Positions 19,514-29,022 of a stretch of 64,000 bases of DNA are shown piece by piece. The stretch lies in the NCBI RefSeq assembly GCF_000689415.1, contig NZ_HG322950.1:2859501-2923500 (forward strand). Direction: 5' to 3'. The notes beneath the pieces were generated by a model. The model worked only from the letters and a program-made list of their open reading frames with translations, made no database searches and was not told where the DNA came from. Each line of letters opens with the position of its first letter. Position 1 is the first letter of the stretch. The position numbers and the translations under genes are program-made. The stretch comes from Pseudomonas knackmussii B13 (GTDB lineage: Bacteria > Pseudomonadota > Gammaproteobacteria > Pseudomonadales > Pseudomonadaceae).

Positions 19514-20055
19514 GCGGCAGCCTGGCGCAGCACATGCACGGCGAATGTCGTCTCGTAGGGCGGTACCCGGCACTCGACGATATCCCGCGGCGCCACCTGC
19601 AAATGGATGCCGACGATGTCGGCGCGAATCGGCTGGTGCGCGGCATGGCGGTCCACCAGCACCGCGCAGCGAACATCCTGCGCGCCCAGGCTTGCCAGGT
19701 AGGCGCAGGTGCGCAACAGCGAATGGCCTTCGTACAGCACATCGTCCACCACCAGCAGCGTCATGCCGGCCTGCACCAGGCTGGCAAGCTGCGGGTTGTC
19801 TTCCAGATGCACCTGCGGGTGCAGCAGGCTGAGGTCGTCGGCGTAGCGCTTGACCTTCAGTGCATGGACCTGCAGCGCGGGGTCGTGCTCCAGCAGGCGT
19901 TGTTGCAGGTGTCGGGCTAGCGGTTCGCCGCGGCGCAGGATGCCTACCAGCGCGCTGCGCCCGACCGGCAGCAGTGCCCGCGCTTCCAGCGCCATGCGGT
20001 CGAGGATGCCTTCGAGTTCCGTGGTGTCGTACAGGCGATGGCCTTCGTTCGGCAT
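19498..20055 (-). CDS. PyrR/Hpt-like phosphoribosyltransferase
   Basis: A 185-residue PRTase-fold protein with the PRPP loop TLLVVDDVLYEGHSLLRT (about 99-116) and the LVGILRRGEPLARHL loop near residue 35, both as in PyrR and hypoxanthine phosphoribosyltransferases. PyrR proteins regulate pyrimidine genes or act as uracil phosphoribosyltransferases. No pyrBC genes are nearby (in Pseudomonas PyrR is normally upstream of pyrB), so this is probably a paralogue with another role in the ftsH/hydrolase neighbourhood. It is convergent with the hydrolase gene. Confidence 0.75.
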   Translation of the reverse strand: MPNEGHRLYDTTELEGILDRMALEARALLPVGRSALVGILRRGEPLARHLQQRLLEHDPALQVHALKVKRYADDLSLLHPQVHLEDNPQLASLVQAGMTLLVVDDVLYEGHSLLRTCAYLASLGAQDVRCAVLVDRHAAHQPIRADIVGIHLQVAPRDIVECRVPPYETTFAVHVLRQAAAQPAR

Positions 20056-20330
20056 GCTGTTCTCCTGTTGGCATGCTCCGCGCGGGGCGGACGGCGGCGG
20101 ATGTGTCCGTCGCCTGGAAGTCTAGTCCTGGCTAACCCCCACTCGCTGCGCAGCGGGCGGCAGGCGGTCGGCTCGCCGTCGAGGCGACCGGGCGCGGGGC
20201 TAGACTGCAAGGACATGGCAACGGCCTCGCGCCGATGCCAGGCAGGGGAGCACGAGGCTCCCTTCCCGTATGCCGGCGGCGCCGGTACCCAGGGGATCTG
20301 CGGTCGGCGCCCAGCCGCCGGAGGTGTCCC

Positions 20331-20798
20331 ATGAGCATGGCCAACCGCCTGCAAAGCTGCCTGACGCAGCATGCATCCCGCTACGAACTGCTTCCCCACA
20401 GCCTGACCATGACCACGCGCGAGGCCGCGCGCCGCGCCGGCGTTCCGCCGCAGCAGATGGCCAAGCCGGTGATCCTCGATGACTTCCAGGGCCATTGGCT
20501 GATGGCGGTGATCCCGGCCACCCGGCAAGTCGATCTGCAAAAGGTGCACAAGCTGACCCGGCGCAACTGGCGCCTGGCCCGCGAAGGCGATTTCGCCGCG
20601 CGCTTCGACGACTGTGCGCCGGGCGCGATTCCACCGGTGGGCAATGTCTTCGGCCTGGAAACGCTGATCGACCAGTCGCTGGGCGAGCAGCCGGACATCT
20701 ATTTCGAAGCCGGCGACCACACCGCCCTGGTGCACATGAGCGGCCGCCAGTACCTCGACCTGATGCCCGAGGCCAAGCAGGGGCGTTTCTGCGAGTAG
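20331..20798 (+). CDS. YbaK/EbsC-family aminoacyl-tRNA deacylase-like protein
   Basis: A 155-residue protein that starts at ATG behind GGAGG. The YbaK/ProX fold is indicated by the helix-strand region TTREAARRAGVPPQQMAKPV with its conserved lysine, LMAVIPATRQVDL, and GAIPPVGNVFG, the loop that lines the deacylation pocket. Family members hydrolyse mischarged aminoacyl-tRNAs in trans (Ala-tRNAPro, Cys-tRNAPro). The tRNA specificity of this protein cannot be read from sequence. It stands alone; the 270-300 bp gaps on either side show no further gene. Confidence 0.75.
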   Translation: MSMANRLQSCLTQHASRYELLPHSLTMTTREAARRAGVPPQQMAKPVILDDFQGHWLMAVIPATRQVDLQKVHKLTRRNWRLAREGDFAARFDDCAPGAIPPVGNVFGLETLIDQSLGEQPDIYFEAGDHTALVHMSGRQYLDLMPEAKQGRFCE

Positions 20799-21095
20799 CC
20801 TGTCGGGGGCGGCAGCGGGTCGCCAGGGCGCCAGTAGTGGTGCATGAGCGCTCTGGCATCCGGGGGCTGGCGTCCGCCCGGATAGATTTGCTGCGGCCGA
20901 GGCGGCCGCTCCCGTTGCTAGCGGCGCGCCGCCATGGGGCGATGAGCTACTGAGTGGCTCGTCGGGCCCGGCTGCGAGCGTTGGTGACGCTTCTGCGCCT
21001 AAAGGTCCGTGGCCGTGGGGCAAAAGGGGGTCTAAAGAAGTATTTCCTTCCCTGGCCGACTGCGTAACGTGGCTGCTGATAACTGCGAGAACGTC

Positions 21096-23393
21096 ATGAG
21101 CAGCCCTGCCCAATCGCCCACGCGGACACGCCATGCCAGACTGGCCAATGGCATGCCCGTCACCCTTGTCGAGGACCCGCGCAGCGACCGCGCGGCGACC
21201 CTGGTGCGGGTCGCCGCCGGCAGCCACGACGAACCGCCGGCGTATCCGGGGCTTGCGCACTTCCTCGAGCACCTGGCGTTCCTCGGCGGTCGCGAGTACC
21301 TCGATGGCGAGCGCCTGATGCCCTGGCTGCAGGCGCGGGGCGGCCGGGTGAATGCCAGCACCCAGGCGCGCCATACGGACTACCACTTCGAAGTGCCCGG
21401 CGCTTGCCTGGGCGACGGCCTGGCCCGGCTGTTCGACATGCTGGACAGGCCGCTGCTCGATCCCGCCGCCCAACGCAGCGAGCGCGAGGTGCTCGATGCG
21501 GAGTACCACGCCCGCTCGACGGACAGCACGACCCTGATCGACGCCGCCCTGGCCACGGCGGTGGCCAGTGACCATCCGATTCGGCGCTTCGTCGCCGGTC
21601 GCCGCTCCAGCCTGCCGGTGGAGGAGGCTGCCTTCCAGCAGGCGTTATGGCAATTCCACAAGCGCTACTACCAACCCGCCAACCTGACGCTCTGGCTGCA
21701 GGGGCCGCAGGACCTGGACGAGTTGCAGGCGCTGGCCGAAGCGCACTTCGGCGGATGGCCGCAGCGCCCGGCGTCCATGCAGGAACTGCCGCCATCGCTA
21801 GTGCCGCTGACCGACGAGAACCTGAGTCTTCGCCTGCCGGGCGCACCCCGCCTGGTGCTGGGGCTCGTCGTCGACGCGCTGAATCCTGCCGCCGAGCAGA
21901 CCCTCGACGTGCTGGGCGATCTTCTCGCCGACGAGGCGCCCGGCGGCCTGATGGCGGATTTGGGTGAGCGTGGGTTGTGCGACTGCGCGACGCTCCGCGT
22001 GGTTTTTCGCGGGGCAACGGACGCGCTGTTGGCCGTGACTTTCGAGTTGGCGGAGGAGGGCTGCGAAGCGGCCGTCGAAGCGGCCTTCAACGACTGGCTG
22101 GCGGCGCTTCAGGCGTGCCCCGAGCCGGTTCGCGCTGCGCGCCTGCCGCTCGTCGGCCTCGACCGCCTGGAGCCCATGGAGCAATTGCGTGAGCGAGCCC
22201 GTGGTTTGCCGGCGCCGCTTTCATCGCCGTTGCTGCCCGCGATGCTCGTCGCTCCGCGCATTCGCCTGCTGGTTTCAGCGGATGCCGAAGGTGTCTCCAC
22301 CCAGGTGTCCGGTTTCGCCCTGGTGATCGGTCGCCTGCCGGTTGTGGAGCCGCCACCGGTAGACGGGGCGTGGCGCTTCGTCATGCCCGAGCCGGCGAGC
22401 GAGCAGGCCGACGGGCGTCTGCACATGCGCTGGCGCTTCGCCGAGCGTCCCTGTCGCAGCCACTTCCTCGTGCGGCGCCGCGCCTTGCGCGCACTGGCAG
22501 GATTGTCGCGCTTGCAGGGCGTGAACCTGCGCATCGATGAAGAGGGCTGCGACTGGACGCTGACCGTCGCAGGGCCGGGCGATCGCCTGCCCGGCATCCT
22601 GGAGCAGGCGCTGCCGATCTTGCGTCAGCCGGGCGCTGCCTTCGCCAATCAGGGATTGCGCCTGCTGGCGCGGGAGCGGTCGGCCTCGGACCTTCCCATT
22701 CGCCGCTTGCTCGAGGCGTTGCCGTCGATCCTGGCCGGGCCGGGCAAGGTGGAGCCCGACTGGGCGGCCGCCCGCTGGGATGCGCTCGCGCTGGGCGTGG
22801 CGCCGCCCGAGTCGGCGGCCAGCCTTGGCGAGCCTGCGACCTGCCCGCTGTTGCCGCCGCCGCTCCACGCGGGCCGTCACTGGCACAGGGTGGCGGGCGA
22901 GGGGGAGGCGGCCTTGCTGCTGTTCTGCCCGCTACCGGACCGGAGCGTGACCTGCGAGGCGGCCTGGCGGTTGCTCGCGCGGGCGCTCGAGACAGACTTC
23001 TACCGCCGGCTGCGCAGCGAACTGAATCTGGGCTATGCGCTGTTCTGCGGTTTTCGCCAAGTGGCTGGCTGGCGCGGCATCCTCTTCGCCGTGCAATCGC
23101 CCCATTGCGCCCCCGACGAATTGCTCGGTCACCTTGAAGCCTTTCTCCAGGGCGCTGCGAAAACCTTGCACGAGCTCGCCGACAGCACCCTGCGAGTGCT
23201 CGCCGAAGCGCTGGCCAGCTGCTTGGCGCCAAGTGGCCCGACCTGGGCTGATCAACTCGCCGGCGTCGATGACGGCCACGCCCAGGCACTCTCCGAGGTC
23301 GCGGGCCGCCTGAGCCGCGCCGATCTGCTCGCCGCCCATGCCGAACTGCTGAGCGAGCAGGGCGGCTGGTGCCTGCTCGCCAGCGACGCCTGA
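21096..23393 (+). CDS. pqqF: PqqF, M16 metallopeptidase for PQQ biosynthesis
   Basis: A 765-residue insulinase-family zinc protease. The inverted zinc motif is HFLEH (55-59) with the third ligand at Glu136 (LDAEYHARS). The second half is a degenerate M16 domain, as usual. PqqF (with PqqG in some species) cuts the modified PqqA peptide to release the cross-linked Glu-Tyr precursor of PQQ. The start is uncertain: ATG at 21096 is chosen, but a GTG nine codons upstream (21069) is also possible. It opens the ethanol-oxidation island, 19 kb from pqqABCDE, as PA1973 does in P. aeruginosa. Confidence 0.88.
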   Translation: MSSPAQSPTRTRHARLANGMPVTLVEDPRSDRAATLVRVAAGSHDEPPAYPGLAHFLEHLAFLGGREYLDGERLMPWLQARGGRVNASTQARHTDYHFEVPGACLGDGLARLFDMLDRPLLDPAAQRSEREVLDAEYHARSTDSTTLIDAALATAVASDHPIRRFVAGRRSSLPVEEAAFQQALWQFHKRYYQPANLTLWLQGPQDLDELQALAEAHFGGWPQRPASMQELPPSLVPLTDENLSLRLPGAPRLVLGLVVDALNPAAEQTLDVLGDLLADEAPGGLMADLGERGLCDCATLRVVFRGATDALLAVTFELAEEGCEAAVEAAFNDWLAALQACPEPVRAARLPLVGLDRLEPMEQLRERARGLPAPLSSPLLPAMLVAPRIRLLVSADAEGVSTQVSGFALVIGRLPVVEPPPVDGAWRFVMPEPASEQADGRLHMRWRFAERPCRSHFLVRRRALRALAGLSRLQGVNLRIDEEGCDWTLTVAGPGDRLPGILEQALPILRQPGAAFANQGLRLLARERSASDLPIRRLLEALPSILAGPGKVEPDWAAARWDALALGVAPPESAASLGEPATCPLLPPPLHAGRHWHRVAGEGEAALLLFCPLPDRSVTCEAAWRLLARALETDFYRRLRSELNLGYALFCGFRQVAGWRGILFAVQSPHCAPDELLGHLEAFLQGAAKTLHELADSTLRVLAEALASCLAPSGPTWADQLAGVDDGHAQALSEVAGRLSRADLLAAHAELLSEQGGWCLLASDA

Positions 23394-23683
23394 CCCTCCT
23401 TTCCCTGCGTTCGTACCGCTACCCGGGGCCTCGTGCTCCGGTCGGCATGCCTGCGACTTTCGTTCGGCCCCGCCGGCCATGCTGCCAAGGTGCCGCTACC
23501 GCCGCGACCAAGGCGCCGAGCCCGTGGTCGCGGGAGTGTCATGGACTGCCGCAGCGCGCCGGGGCCCCCGGCGCAAGCAGCGCAGAATCGCGCCCAAGGC
23601 AGCGTATGGTCGCCGCCGCCGCGTTTCGATAATCGCCTCCGCCTCGACCGGCCCACCGGTCATTCATCCCTGCGGAGTGCGCC

Positions 23684-24874
23684 ATGAACAAGAACAACAC
23701 CGCCGTTCGCCTTTTCCTGCCCCTGTCCCTGGGCATGCTGGGTTGCCTGCAGCCGGCCTTCGCCGACATCAAGCTGTACGACAAGGACGACACGACCTTC
23801 TCCACGGACGGCTACTTCAACACCTTCTACGTCAACAGCGACGTGAACCGCGAGGGCGAGACCCTGGACCGCCGCCAGTCGCGGGTGAAGATGGGTTTCC
23901 TGCCCAACTACATCGGCTTCAACTTCGGCAAGAAGGTCGATGACCTCACCCTTGGCGGCCGCTCCTCGTTCTGGGTCACCATCAACGACGGCGAGCAGGA
24001 CGGCACCAGCACCGCCATCGACGTGCGGCAGTTCTACGGCACCGTGGCCAGCGACTGGGGCGAGGTGCTGATCGGCAAGGACTTCGGCCTGTTCGCGCGT
24101 TCCAACATCTTCCTCGACGAACTGCTCGCCGGCTTCGGCAACGCCAGCGACACCCTGGGCCTGGTGGATGGCAAGGGTGTGTCCTTCGGCAACATCGGCA
24201 CCGGCTACCCGTACCCGTTCCCGACCTCGCAGATCACCTACCGCAACAACAACCTGGTGGATGGCCTGCGCATCGCCGTGGGCCTGATGGACCCCATCGA
24301 CACCAACCAGATCGACAAGGACGCCAGCAACGGCCTGGACGACAAGGCCTACCAGGACAACCCGCGCTACGAGAGCGAGGTGAGCTACCAGTTCGACCTG
24401 TCCGGCGCGCAGATCTACAGCTGGGTCAACGGTGCCTACCAGACCTCGAAGAACACCAACGACCAGGTCGAGGACGTCACCTCGAAGGGGCTCGGCTATG
24501 GGGTGCAGGCGAAGTTCGGCGGTTTCTCGCTGACCGGTTCGGGGTTCGCCGCCAAGGGCATCAACCCGTTCTTCACCAACAATGCCGGCGAAGCCGCGCT
24601 GCGCAATGTCGACAGCCGCGGCGTGCTGCTGCAGGGCTCGTACAGCTGGGGCAAGAACCGCCTGGCGCTGTCCGCCGGCAAGACCGAGGACGACGGCAAT
24701 GGCCTGGGCACGCCGGCCGACTACTCGACCAAGGGCATCGCCTATTTCCGCACCATCAACGACAACCTCAAGCTGGTCGCCGAGTACAACCTCTACCAGA
24801 TCGACGGCCGCGACGGCTCGACCCTGAGCGAGGACACCGACACCCTGGCCCTGGGCGCGGTGCTCAACTGGTAA
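23684..24874 (+). CDS. Outer-membrane porin-like protein of the ethanol-oxidation island
   Basis: A 396-residue protein with a signal peptide (about 1-27, cleaved after QPAFA), no cysteines in the mature part, and alternating-hydrophobicity beta strands ending in an aromatic C-terminus (LALGAVLNW), the features of a Gram-negative general porin. It starts at ATG behind GGAG. The position between pqqF and nosP matches the hypothetical/porin gene PA1974 of P. aeruginosa, so it may let alcohols, metal or PQQ through the outer membrane; that is inference. A strong terminator follows. Confidence 0.75.
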   Translation: MNKNNTAVRLFLPLSLGMLGCLQPAFADIKLYDKDDTTFSTDGYFNTFYVNSDVNREGETLDRRQSRVKMGFLPNYIGFNFGKKVDDLTLGGRSSFWVTINDGEQDGTSTAIDVRQFYGTVASDWGEVLIGKDFGLFARSNIFLDELLAGFGNASDTLGLVDGKGVSFGNIGTGYPYPFPTSQITYRNNNLVDGLRIAVGLMDPIDTNQIDKDASNGLDDKAYQDNPRYESEVSYQFDLSGAQIYSWVNGAYQTSKNTNDQVEDVTSKGLGYGVQAKFGGFSLTGSGFAAKGINPFFTNNAGEAALRNVDSRGVLLQGSYSWGKNRLALSAGKTEDDGNGLGTPADYSTKGIAYFRTINDNLKLVAEYNLYQIDGRDGSTLSEDTDTLALGAVLNW

Positions 24875-24899
24875 CTCCCGACTCCTTTGGCTCCATTTT

Positions 24900-24936
24900 C
24901 GGCGGGAAGGCCTGCATGGCTCCCGCCGTTTTTTTT
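24900..24936 (+). terminator. Rho-independent terminator after the porin gene
   Basis: Stem CGGCGGGA / TCCCGCCG with a 13-base loop followed by eight T residues. Confidence 0.92.
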
Positions 24937-25073
24937 GGCCGTGCTGCGGCCGGGAGGCGCAGGCGCGGCACCTCCTACCTTCGGAGGAGCCCGGCACGAC
25001 CCAAGTAGCATGGGGCCACGCCTGGCGCCTTCGTATGATTCAGGCGTGACGAATCCGCGGTCGGGGCAAGTTT

Positions 25074-26237
25074 ATGCAGCAAGGGCAGGGAGAAGGTGTC
25101 GTCAGGGGCATGTCCAGCGCCCGCGAGGCGGAGGCGGTGGCCCAGGACCTGGCGCGCCAGCTGATCCATCCGCACCTGGGGTTCGTCCTGTTCTTCTGTT
25201 CGGCCGAATACGACCTGACGGCGCTGGCGGCCGCCCTGGAACAGTATTTCGGCGGCATCGAACTGGTCGGCTGCACCACGGCCGGGGAGATCACGCCGCA
25301 AGGCTACGGGCGCGGCTGTGTCAGCGCCGTGGGCTTCGACGTGCGCAGTTTCGTCGTGTCCAGCGCGCTGATCGACGAGATGGAGCGCTTCAGCCTGATC
25401 GACGCGCAACAGATGGTCGAGTCGCTGGTAGCCGGCTGCCGCAGCGCCGAACTGGCGCCGATCAAGGACCACAGCTTCGCCCTGACCCTGCTCGACGGCC
25501 TGTCCAGCCGCGAAGAGGTAGTGCTGGCGGCGCTCAGCGCGGCGCTCGGGGCGATCCCGCACTTCGGCGGCTCGGCCGGTGACGACAACCACCTGACCCA
25601 CACCCACGTCTATTACCGGGGCCAGTTCCATACAGGCGCGGCGGTGGTGCTGCTGTTCAACACCTGGCTCGACTTCGAGGTCTTCACCACCCACCACGTG
25701 GTGCCGCGCGGCGAGAAGCTGGTGGTGACCCGCGCCGACAGCGCCAGCCGCCGCGTGCTGGAGCTCAATGCCGAACCGGCGGCACTGGAGTACGCACGGC
25801 TGATCGGCGTGCCGCCGGAGAGGCTGAGCTTCGAGCTGTTCTCCGCGCATCCGCTGGCCGTGCGCATCAAGGACCAGTACTACGTGCGCTCGATCCAGCA
25901 GGTCCACGACGACCTCAGCCTGACCTTCTACTGCGCGGTGGAGACGGGAATCGTCCTCACTGCCATGAGCACCGGACCGCTGCTGCCGAATCTGCAGGCG
26001 CAGTTCCGCCGCCTGCATGAACGCCTGGGCCCGCCCTTGCTGACCATAGGCTGCGACTGCTTCCTGCGTCGGCTGGAGCTCGAGGTCGCCGGCGATACCG
26101 CGGCGACTTCCGAGTTCCTTCGCAGCCAGCAGGTCATCGGCTTCAACACCTACGGGGAACAATTCAATGGCATGCACATCAACCAGACCTTTACCGGGGT
26201 CGCCATTGGACGCCCCCACGGTGGAATCGCTCGCTGA
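25074..26237 (+). CDS. nosP: NosP-like FIST-domain sensor
   Basis: A 387-residue protein with an N-terminal FIST domain (about 30-220; GFVLFFCSAEYDL, LVGCTTAGEI, FGGSAGDD) and a FIST_C domain (about 225-375; GCDCFLRRLELE, VIGFNTYGEQFNGMHINQT). In P. aeruginosa the gene in the same place (PA1975) is NosP, a haem-binding nitric-oxide sensor that controls the neighbouring kinase NahK. It has no signal peptide, so it acts in the cytoplasm. Its 3' end overlaps the nahK start by 17 bp. The identification rests on synteny and domain type; haem ligation was not tested here. Confidence 0.85.
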   Translation: MQQGQGEGVVRGMSSAREAEAVAQDLARQLIHPHLGFVLFFCSAEYDLTALAAALEQYFGGIELVGCTTAGEITPQGYGRGCVSAVGFDVRSFVVSSALIDEMERFSLIDAQQMVESLVAGCRSAELAPIKDHSFALTLLDGLSSREEVVLAALSAALGAIPHFGGSAGDDNHLTHTHVYYRGQFHTGAAVVLLFNTWLDFEVFTTHHVVPRGEKLVVTRADSASRRVLELNAEPAALEYARLIGVPPERLSFELFSAHPLAVRIKDQYYVRSIQQVHDDLSLTFYCAVETGIVLTAMSTGPLLPNLQAQFRRLHERLGPPLLTIGCDCFLRRLELEVAGDTAATSEFLRSQQVIGFNTYGEQFNGMHINQTFTGVAIGRPHGGIAR

Positions 26238-28803
26238 GCTGCAGGCGCGCATCGACGAGCTGGAGCGCGACAAGCGCAAGCTGCAGCGCATCAACGCCGC
26301 GCTGATCGAGCGAGTCGAATCCAACCCCTCCGGCGGCGATGGCGCCTACGGCTTCTTTCAGCATTCGGTGGTGCTCGCCGAGCAGGTACGCGAGCGTACC
26401 GATGCGCTGAGCCAGGCGATGGTCGAACTGAAGTCCAGCAACCAGTTGCTCAGCGACGCCCGGCAACGCGCGGAAACCGCGCACCAGCACCTGCTCGAGG
26501 CCATCGAGAGCATTTCCGACGCCTTCGTGCTGTTCGATCCGCAGCAACGCATCCTGCTGTTCAACGAGCGCTTCCGCGCGCTCTGGGCGCCGACCCGCGC
26601 GCGCCTTTGCCCGGGTACGCGGCTGGCGGAGGTGCGGCGCCTGGCGCAGAGCAGCGGGCTGTTCGTCGAGGAGCAGCACAGCGCCGACGAGCAGCACACG
26701 CTCTATCGCCTGCGCGACGAGCGCTGGCTGCGCATGAGCGAACGGCCGACGCGCGATGGCGGCCTGGTGGTGCTCTACACCGACATCACCGAGATCAAGC
26801 AGAGCGAGACCGCGCGCCGCGAGCAGGCGGTGGCGCAGAAGTCGCACCTGCTGCAGCGCGCCGTGGACAACCTGTCCCAGGGCGTGGCCATGGTCGGCGC
26901 CGAGGGTACGCTGGAGCTGTGGAACCGACGTTTCCTGGAACTCTGCGGACTGGCGCCGATAGGTGCGCACCGGCCTTTCGCCGACGTGATGGTCGAGAGC
27001 GGCCTGCCGTTGCTCACCCCGCGCAGCCGTGGCGCCGATGGCGCGCCGCTGGGCGTCCTGGAGCAGCGCCTGTTCGATGGCCGCATGCTGGAGATCCGCA
27101 CCCACGCGCTGCCCACCGGCGGCTTCGTCAACACCTTTACCGACATCACCGAGGGCTACCGCCACGCCGAGGCGTTGCGCGAGAGCGAGCGCTGGATCCG
27201 CCTGATCACCGACCAGGTGCCGGCGCTGATCGCCTACCTGAACGCCGAGCTGGTCTACGAGTTCACCAACAAGGTCTACGAACAGTGGTACCGCTGGCCC
27301 AGCGGTTCGATGCTCGGCCGCAACCTGCGTGACGTGCACAGCGCCGAACATTGTCAGCGCCTGGAGCCGTATTTCGAGCGGGCGCTGTCCGGCGAGAGCG
27401 TCACCTTCGAGATCGCCGAAACCAACCTGTCCGGCCAGGAGCGCTACATGCAGCGCTCCTACGTGCCCAATCGCCAGGCCGACGGCCAGGTCGTGGGGCT
27501 GTTCGTGCTGATCCGCGACATCACCGAGCGCCGGCGCACCGCCGAGGCGCTGCACCAGGCCTACCAGAACCTCGAACAGCGGGTGCGCGAGCGCACCGCC
27601 GAGCTGACCAGCCTGAACGATCAGCTCAAGCGCGAGATCGACGAGCGCAGTCAGGTCGAGGCGCGCCTGCGCGAGGCCAAGCGCGAGGCCGAGCAGGCAA
27701 ACCTGTCGAAGACCAAGTTCCTCGCCGCGGTCAGCCACGACCTGCTGCAGCCGCTGAACGCCGCGCGGCTGTTCACCAGCGCACTGCAGGAGCGCGACGC
27801 CGTCGGCAGCGGCGGGCTGGTGCGCAACATCAGCCATTCGCTGGAAGACGTGGAGAACCTGCTGGGCACCCTGGTAGACATCTCCAAGCTGGACGCCGGG
27901 GTCATCAAGCCGGACATCACGTCCTTCGCGATCAGCGACCTGCTGGACAACCTCGCCGCCGAGTACCGCCAGGTGGCCGCCAGCGAGGGCCTGCGCCTGG
28001 ACTTCGTGGCTTGCGACGCGCAGGTGCGCAGCGACCCGCAGTTGCTCGCGCGGATACTGCGCAACCTGCTGTCGAACGCCATCCGCTACACCCCCGAGGG
28101 GCGCGTCCTGCTGGGCTGCCGGCGGCGTCGCCATACCCTGTCCCTGGAGGTCTGGGACACCGGCACCGGGATCGCCGCCGAGAAGCTCGGCGAGATCTTC
28201 CAGGAGTTCAAGCGCGGCGACAGCCAGCGCTCCCACCAGGACCGCGGGCTGGGGCTGGGCCTGGCCATCGTCGAAAAGATCGCGCGCATGCTGGGCCACC
28301 GCATCCAGGTCGCGTCGGTGCCGGGCAAGGGCTCACGCTTTGCCATCGAAGTGCCGCTGGCGCGAAGCATGCCGCGCGCGCGACCGGAGCCGGTGCCGCA
28401 GACCGAGCGCCTGGTGGAGCGCCTGCAGGGCTCGCGGGTGTGGGTGCTGGACAATGACGCGGCCATCTGCGCCGGCATGCGCACGCTGCTGGAGGCCTGG
28501 GGCTGCCGGGTGGTGACGGCGCGGTCGGAGGAAGACCTGGCGCGCCAGGTGGACAACTTCCACGCCGAGTCCGACCTGCTGATCGTCGACTACCACCTGG
28601 ACGACGGCTGCAACGGCGTGGATGCGGTGGCCTCGATCAACGCCCGGCGCGGCACGCCGCTGCCGGCGCTGATGATCACCGCCAACTACAGCAACGAACT
28701 CAAGCAACAGGTCCGCGACCTGGGCCACACGCTGATGCACAAGCCGGTGCGGCCGATGAAGCTGAAGACCGCGCTGTGCCATCTGATGGAGCGGGGCGCG
28801 TGA
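26221..28803 (+). CDS. nahK: Hybrid sensor histidine kinase NahK/ErcS'
   Basis: An 860-residue cytoplasmic hybrid kinase without membrane segments. After a short coiled coil come three PAS-type domains (about 75-470, each ending with a TDITE-like motif: YTDITEIKQ, FTDITEGYR, IRDITERRR), a coiled-coil linker, HisKA with FLAAVSHDLLQPLNAARL (phospho-His), HATPase with RNLLSNAIRY and GLGLGLAIV, and a C-terminal receiver with its aspartate in LLIVDYHLDDG. The GTG at 26221 is taken as start; an ATG 54 bp upstream would lie deeper inside nosP. In P. aeruginosa the homologue PA1976 is regulated by NosP and linked to biofilm and ethanol-oxidation control. Confidence 0.88.
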   Translation: MESLAELQARIDELERDKRKLQRINAALIERVESNPSGGDGAYGFFQHSVVLAEQVRERTDALSQAMVELKSSNQLLSDARQRAETAHQHLLEAIESISDAFVLFDPQQRILLFNERFRALWAPTRARLCPGTRLAEVRRLAQSSGLFVEEQHSADEQHTLYRLRDERWLRMSERPTRDGGLVVLYTDITEIKQSETARREQAVAQKSHLLQRAVDNLSQGVAMVGAEGTLELWNRRFLELCGLAPIGAHRPFADVMVESGLPLLTPRSRGADGAPLGVLEQRLFDGRMLEIRTHALPTGGFVNTFTDITEGYRHAEALRESERWIRLITDQVPALIAYLNAELVYEFTNKVYEQWYRWPSGSMLGRNLRDVHSAEHCQRLEPYFERALSGESVTFEIAETNLSGQERYMQRSYVPNRQADGQVVGLFVLIRDITERRRTAEALHQAYQNLEQRVRERTAELTSLNDQLKREIDERSQVEARLREAKREAEQANLSKTKFLAAVSHDLLQPLNAARLFTSALQERDAVGSGGLVRNISHSLEDVENLLGTLVDISKLDAGVIKPDITSFAISDLLDNLAAEYRQVAASEGLRLDFVACDAQVRSDPQLLARILRNLLSNAIRYTPEGRVLLGCRRRRHTLSLEVWDTGTGIAAEKLGEIFQEFKRGDSQRSHQDRGLGLGLAIVEKIARMLGHRIQVASVPGKGSRFAIEVPLARSMPRARPEPVPQTERLVERLQGSRVWVLDNDAAICAGMRTLLEAWGCRVVTARSEEDLARQVDNFHAESDLLIVDYHLDDGCNGVDAVASINARRGTPLPALMITANYSNELKQQVRDLGHTLMHKPVRPMKLKTALCHLMERGA

Positions 28804-28870
28804 GCTGAGGCGCCGGGGCTGATCGTCAGCCATTCGCGGTAATCGGACCCGCACCCGGTGTTATGAACAC

Positions 28871-28990
28871 CTGTAGGAGCGGACCTTGTCCGCGATCGCG
28901 CGCATGGCGCGCTCCTACAGGATGACGCCAACCATTCCGACCGCGCCGGACAGCCCCCTCTCAATTCAGGGAGAGGGTTGGGGAGAGGGA
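28871..28990. repeat. REPIN-like palindrome and GGGAGAGGG element
   Basis: An inverted pair with CTGTAGGAGCG and CGCTCCTACAG ends spans 28871-28920; an inverted CCCCTCTC...GGGAGAGGGTTGGGGAGAGGG element spans 28952-28990. They fill the convergent gap between nahK and the EamA gene and match the element types found at 8498 and 10371. Confidence 0.8.
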
Positions 28991-29022
28991 GGGGCGCTAC
29001 GCGAATGCAAGGACGGGGGCGT

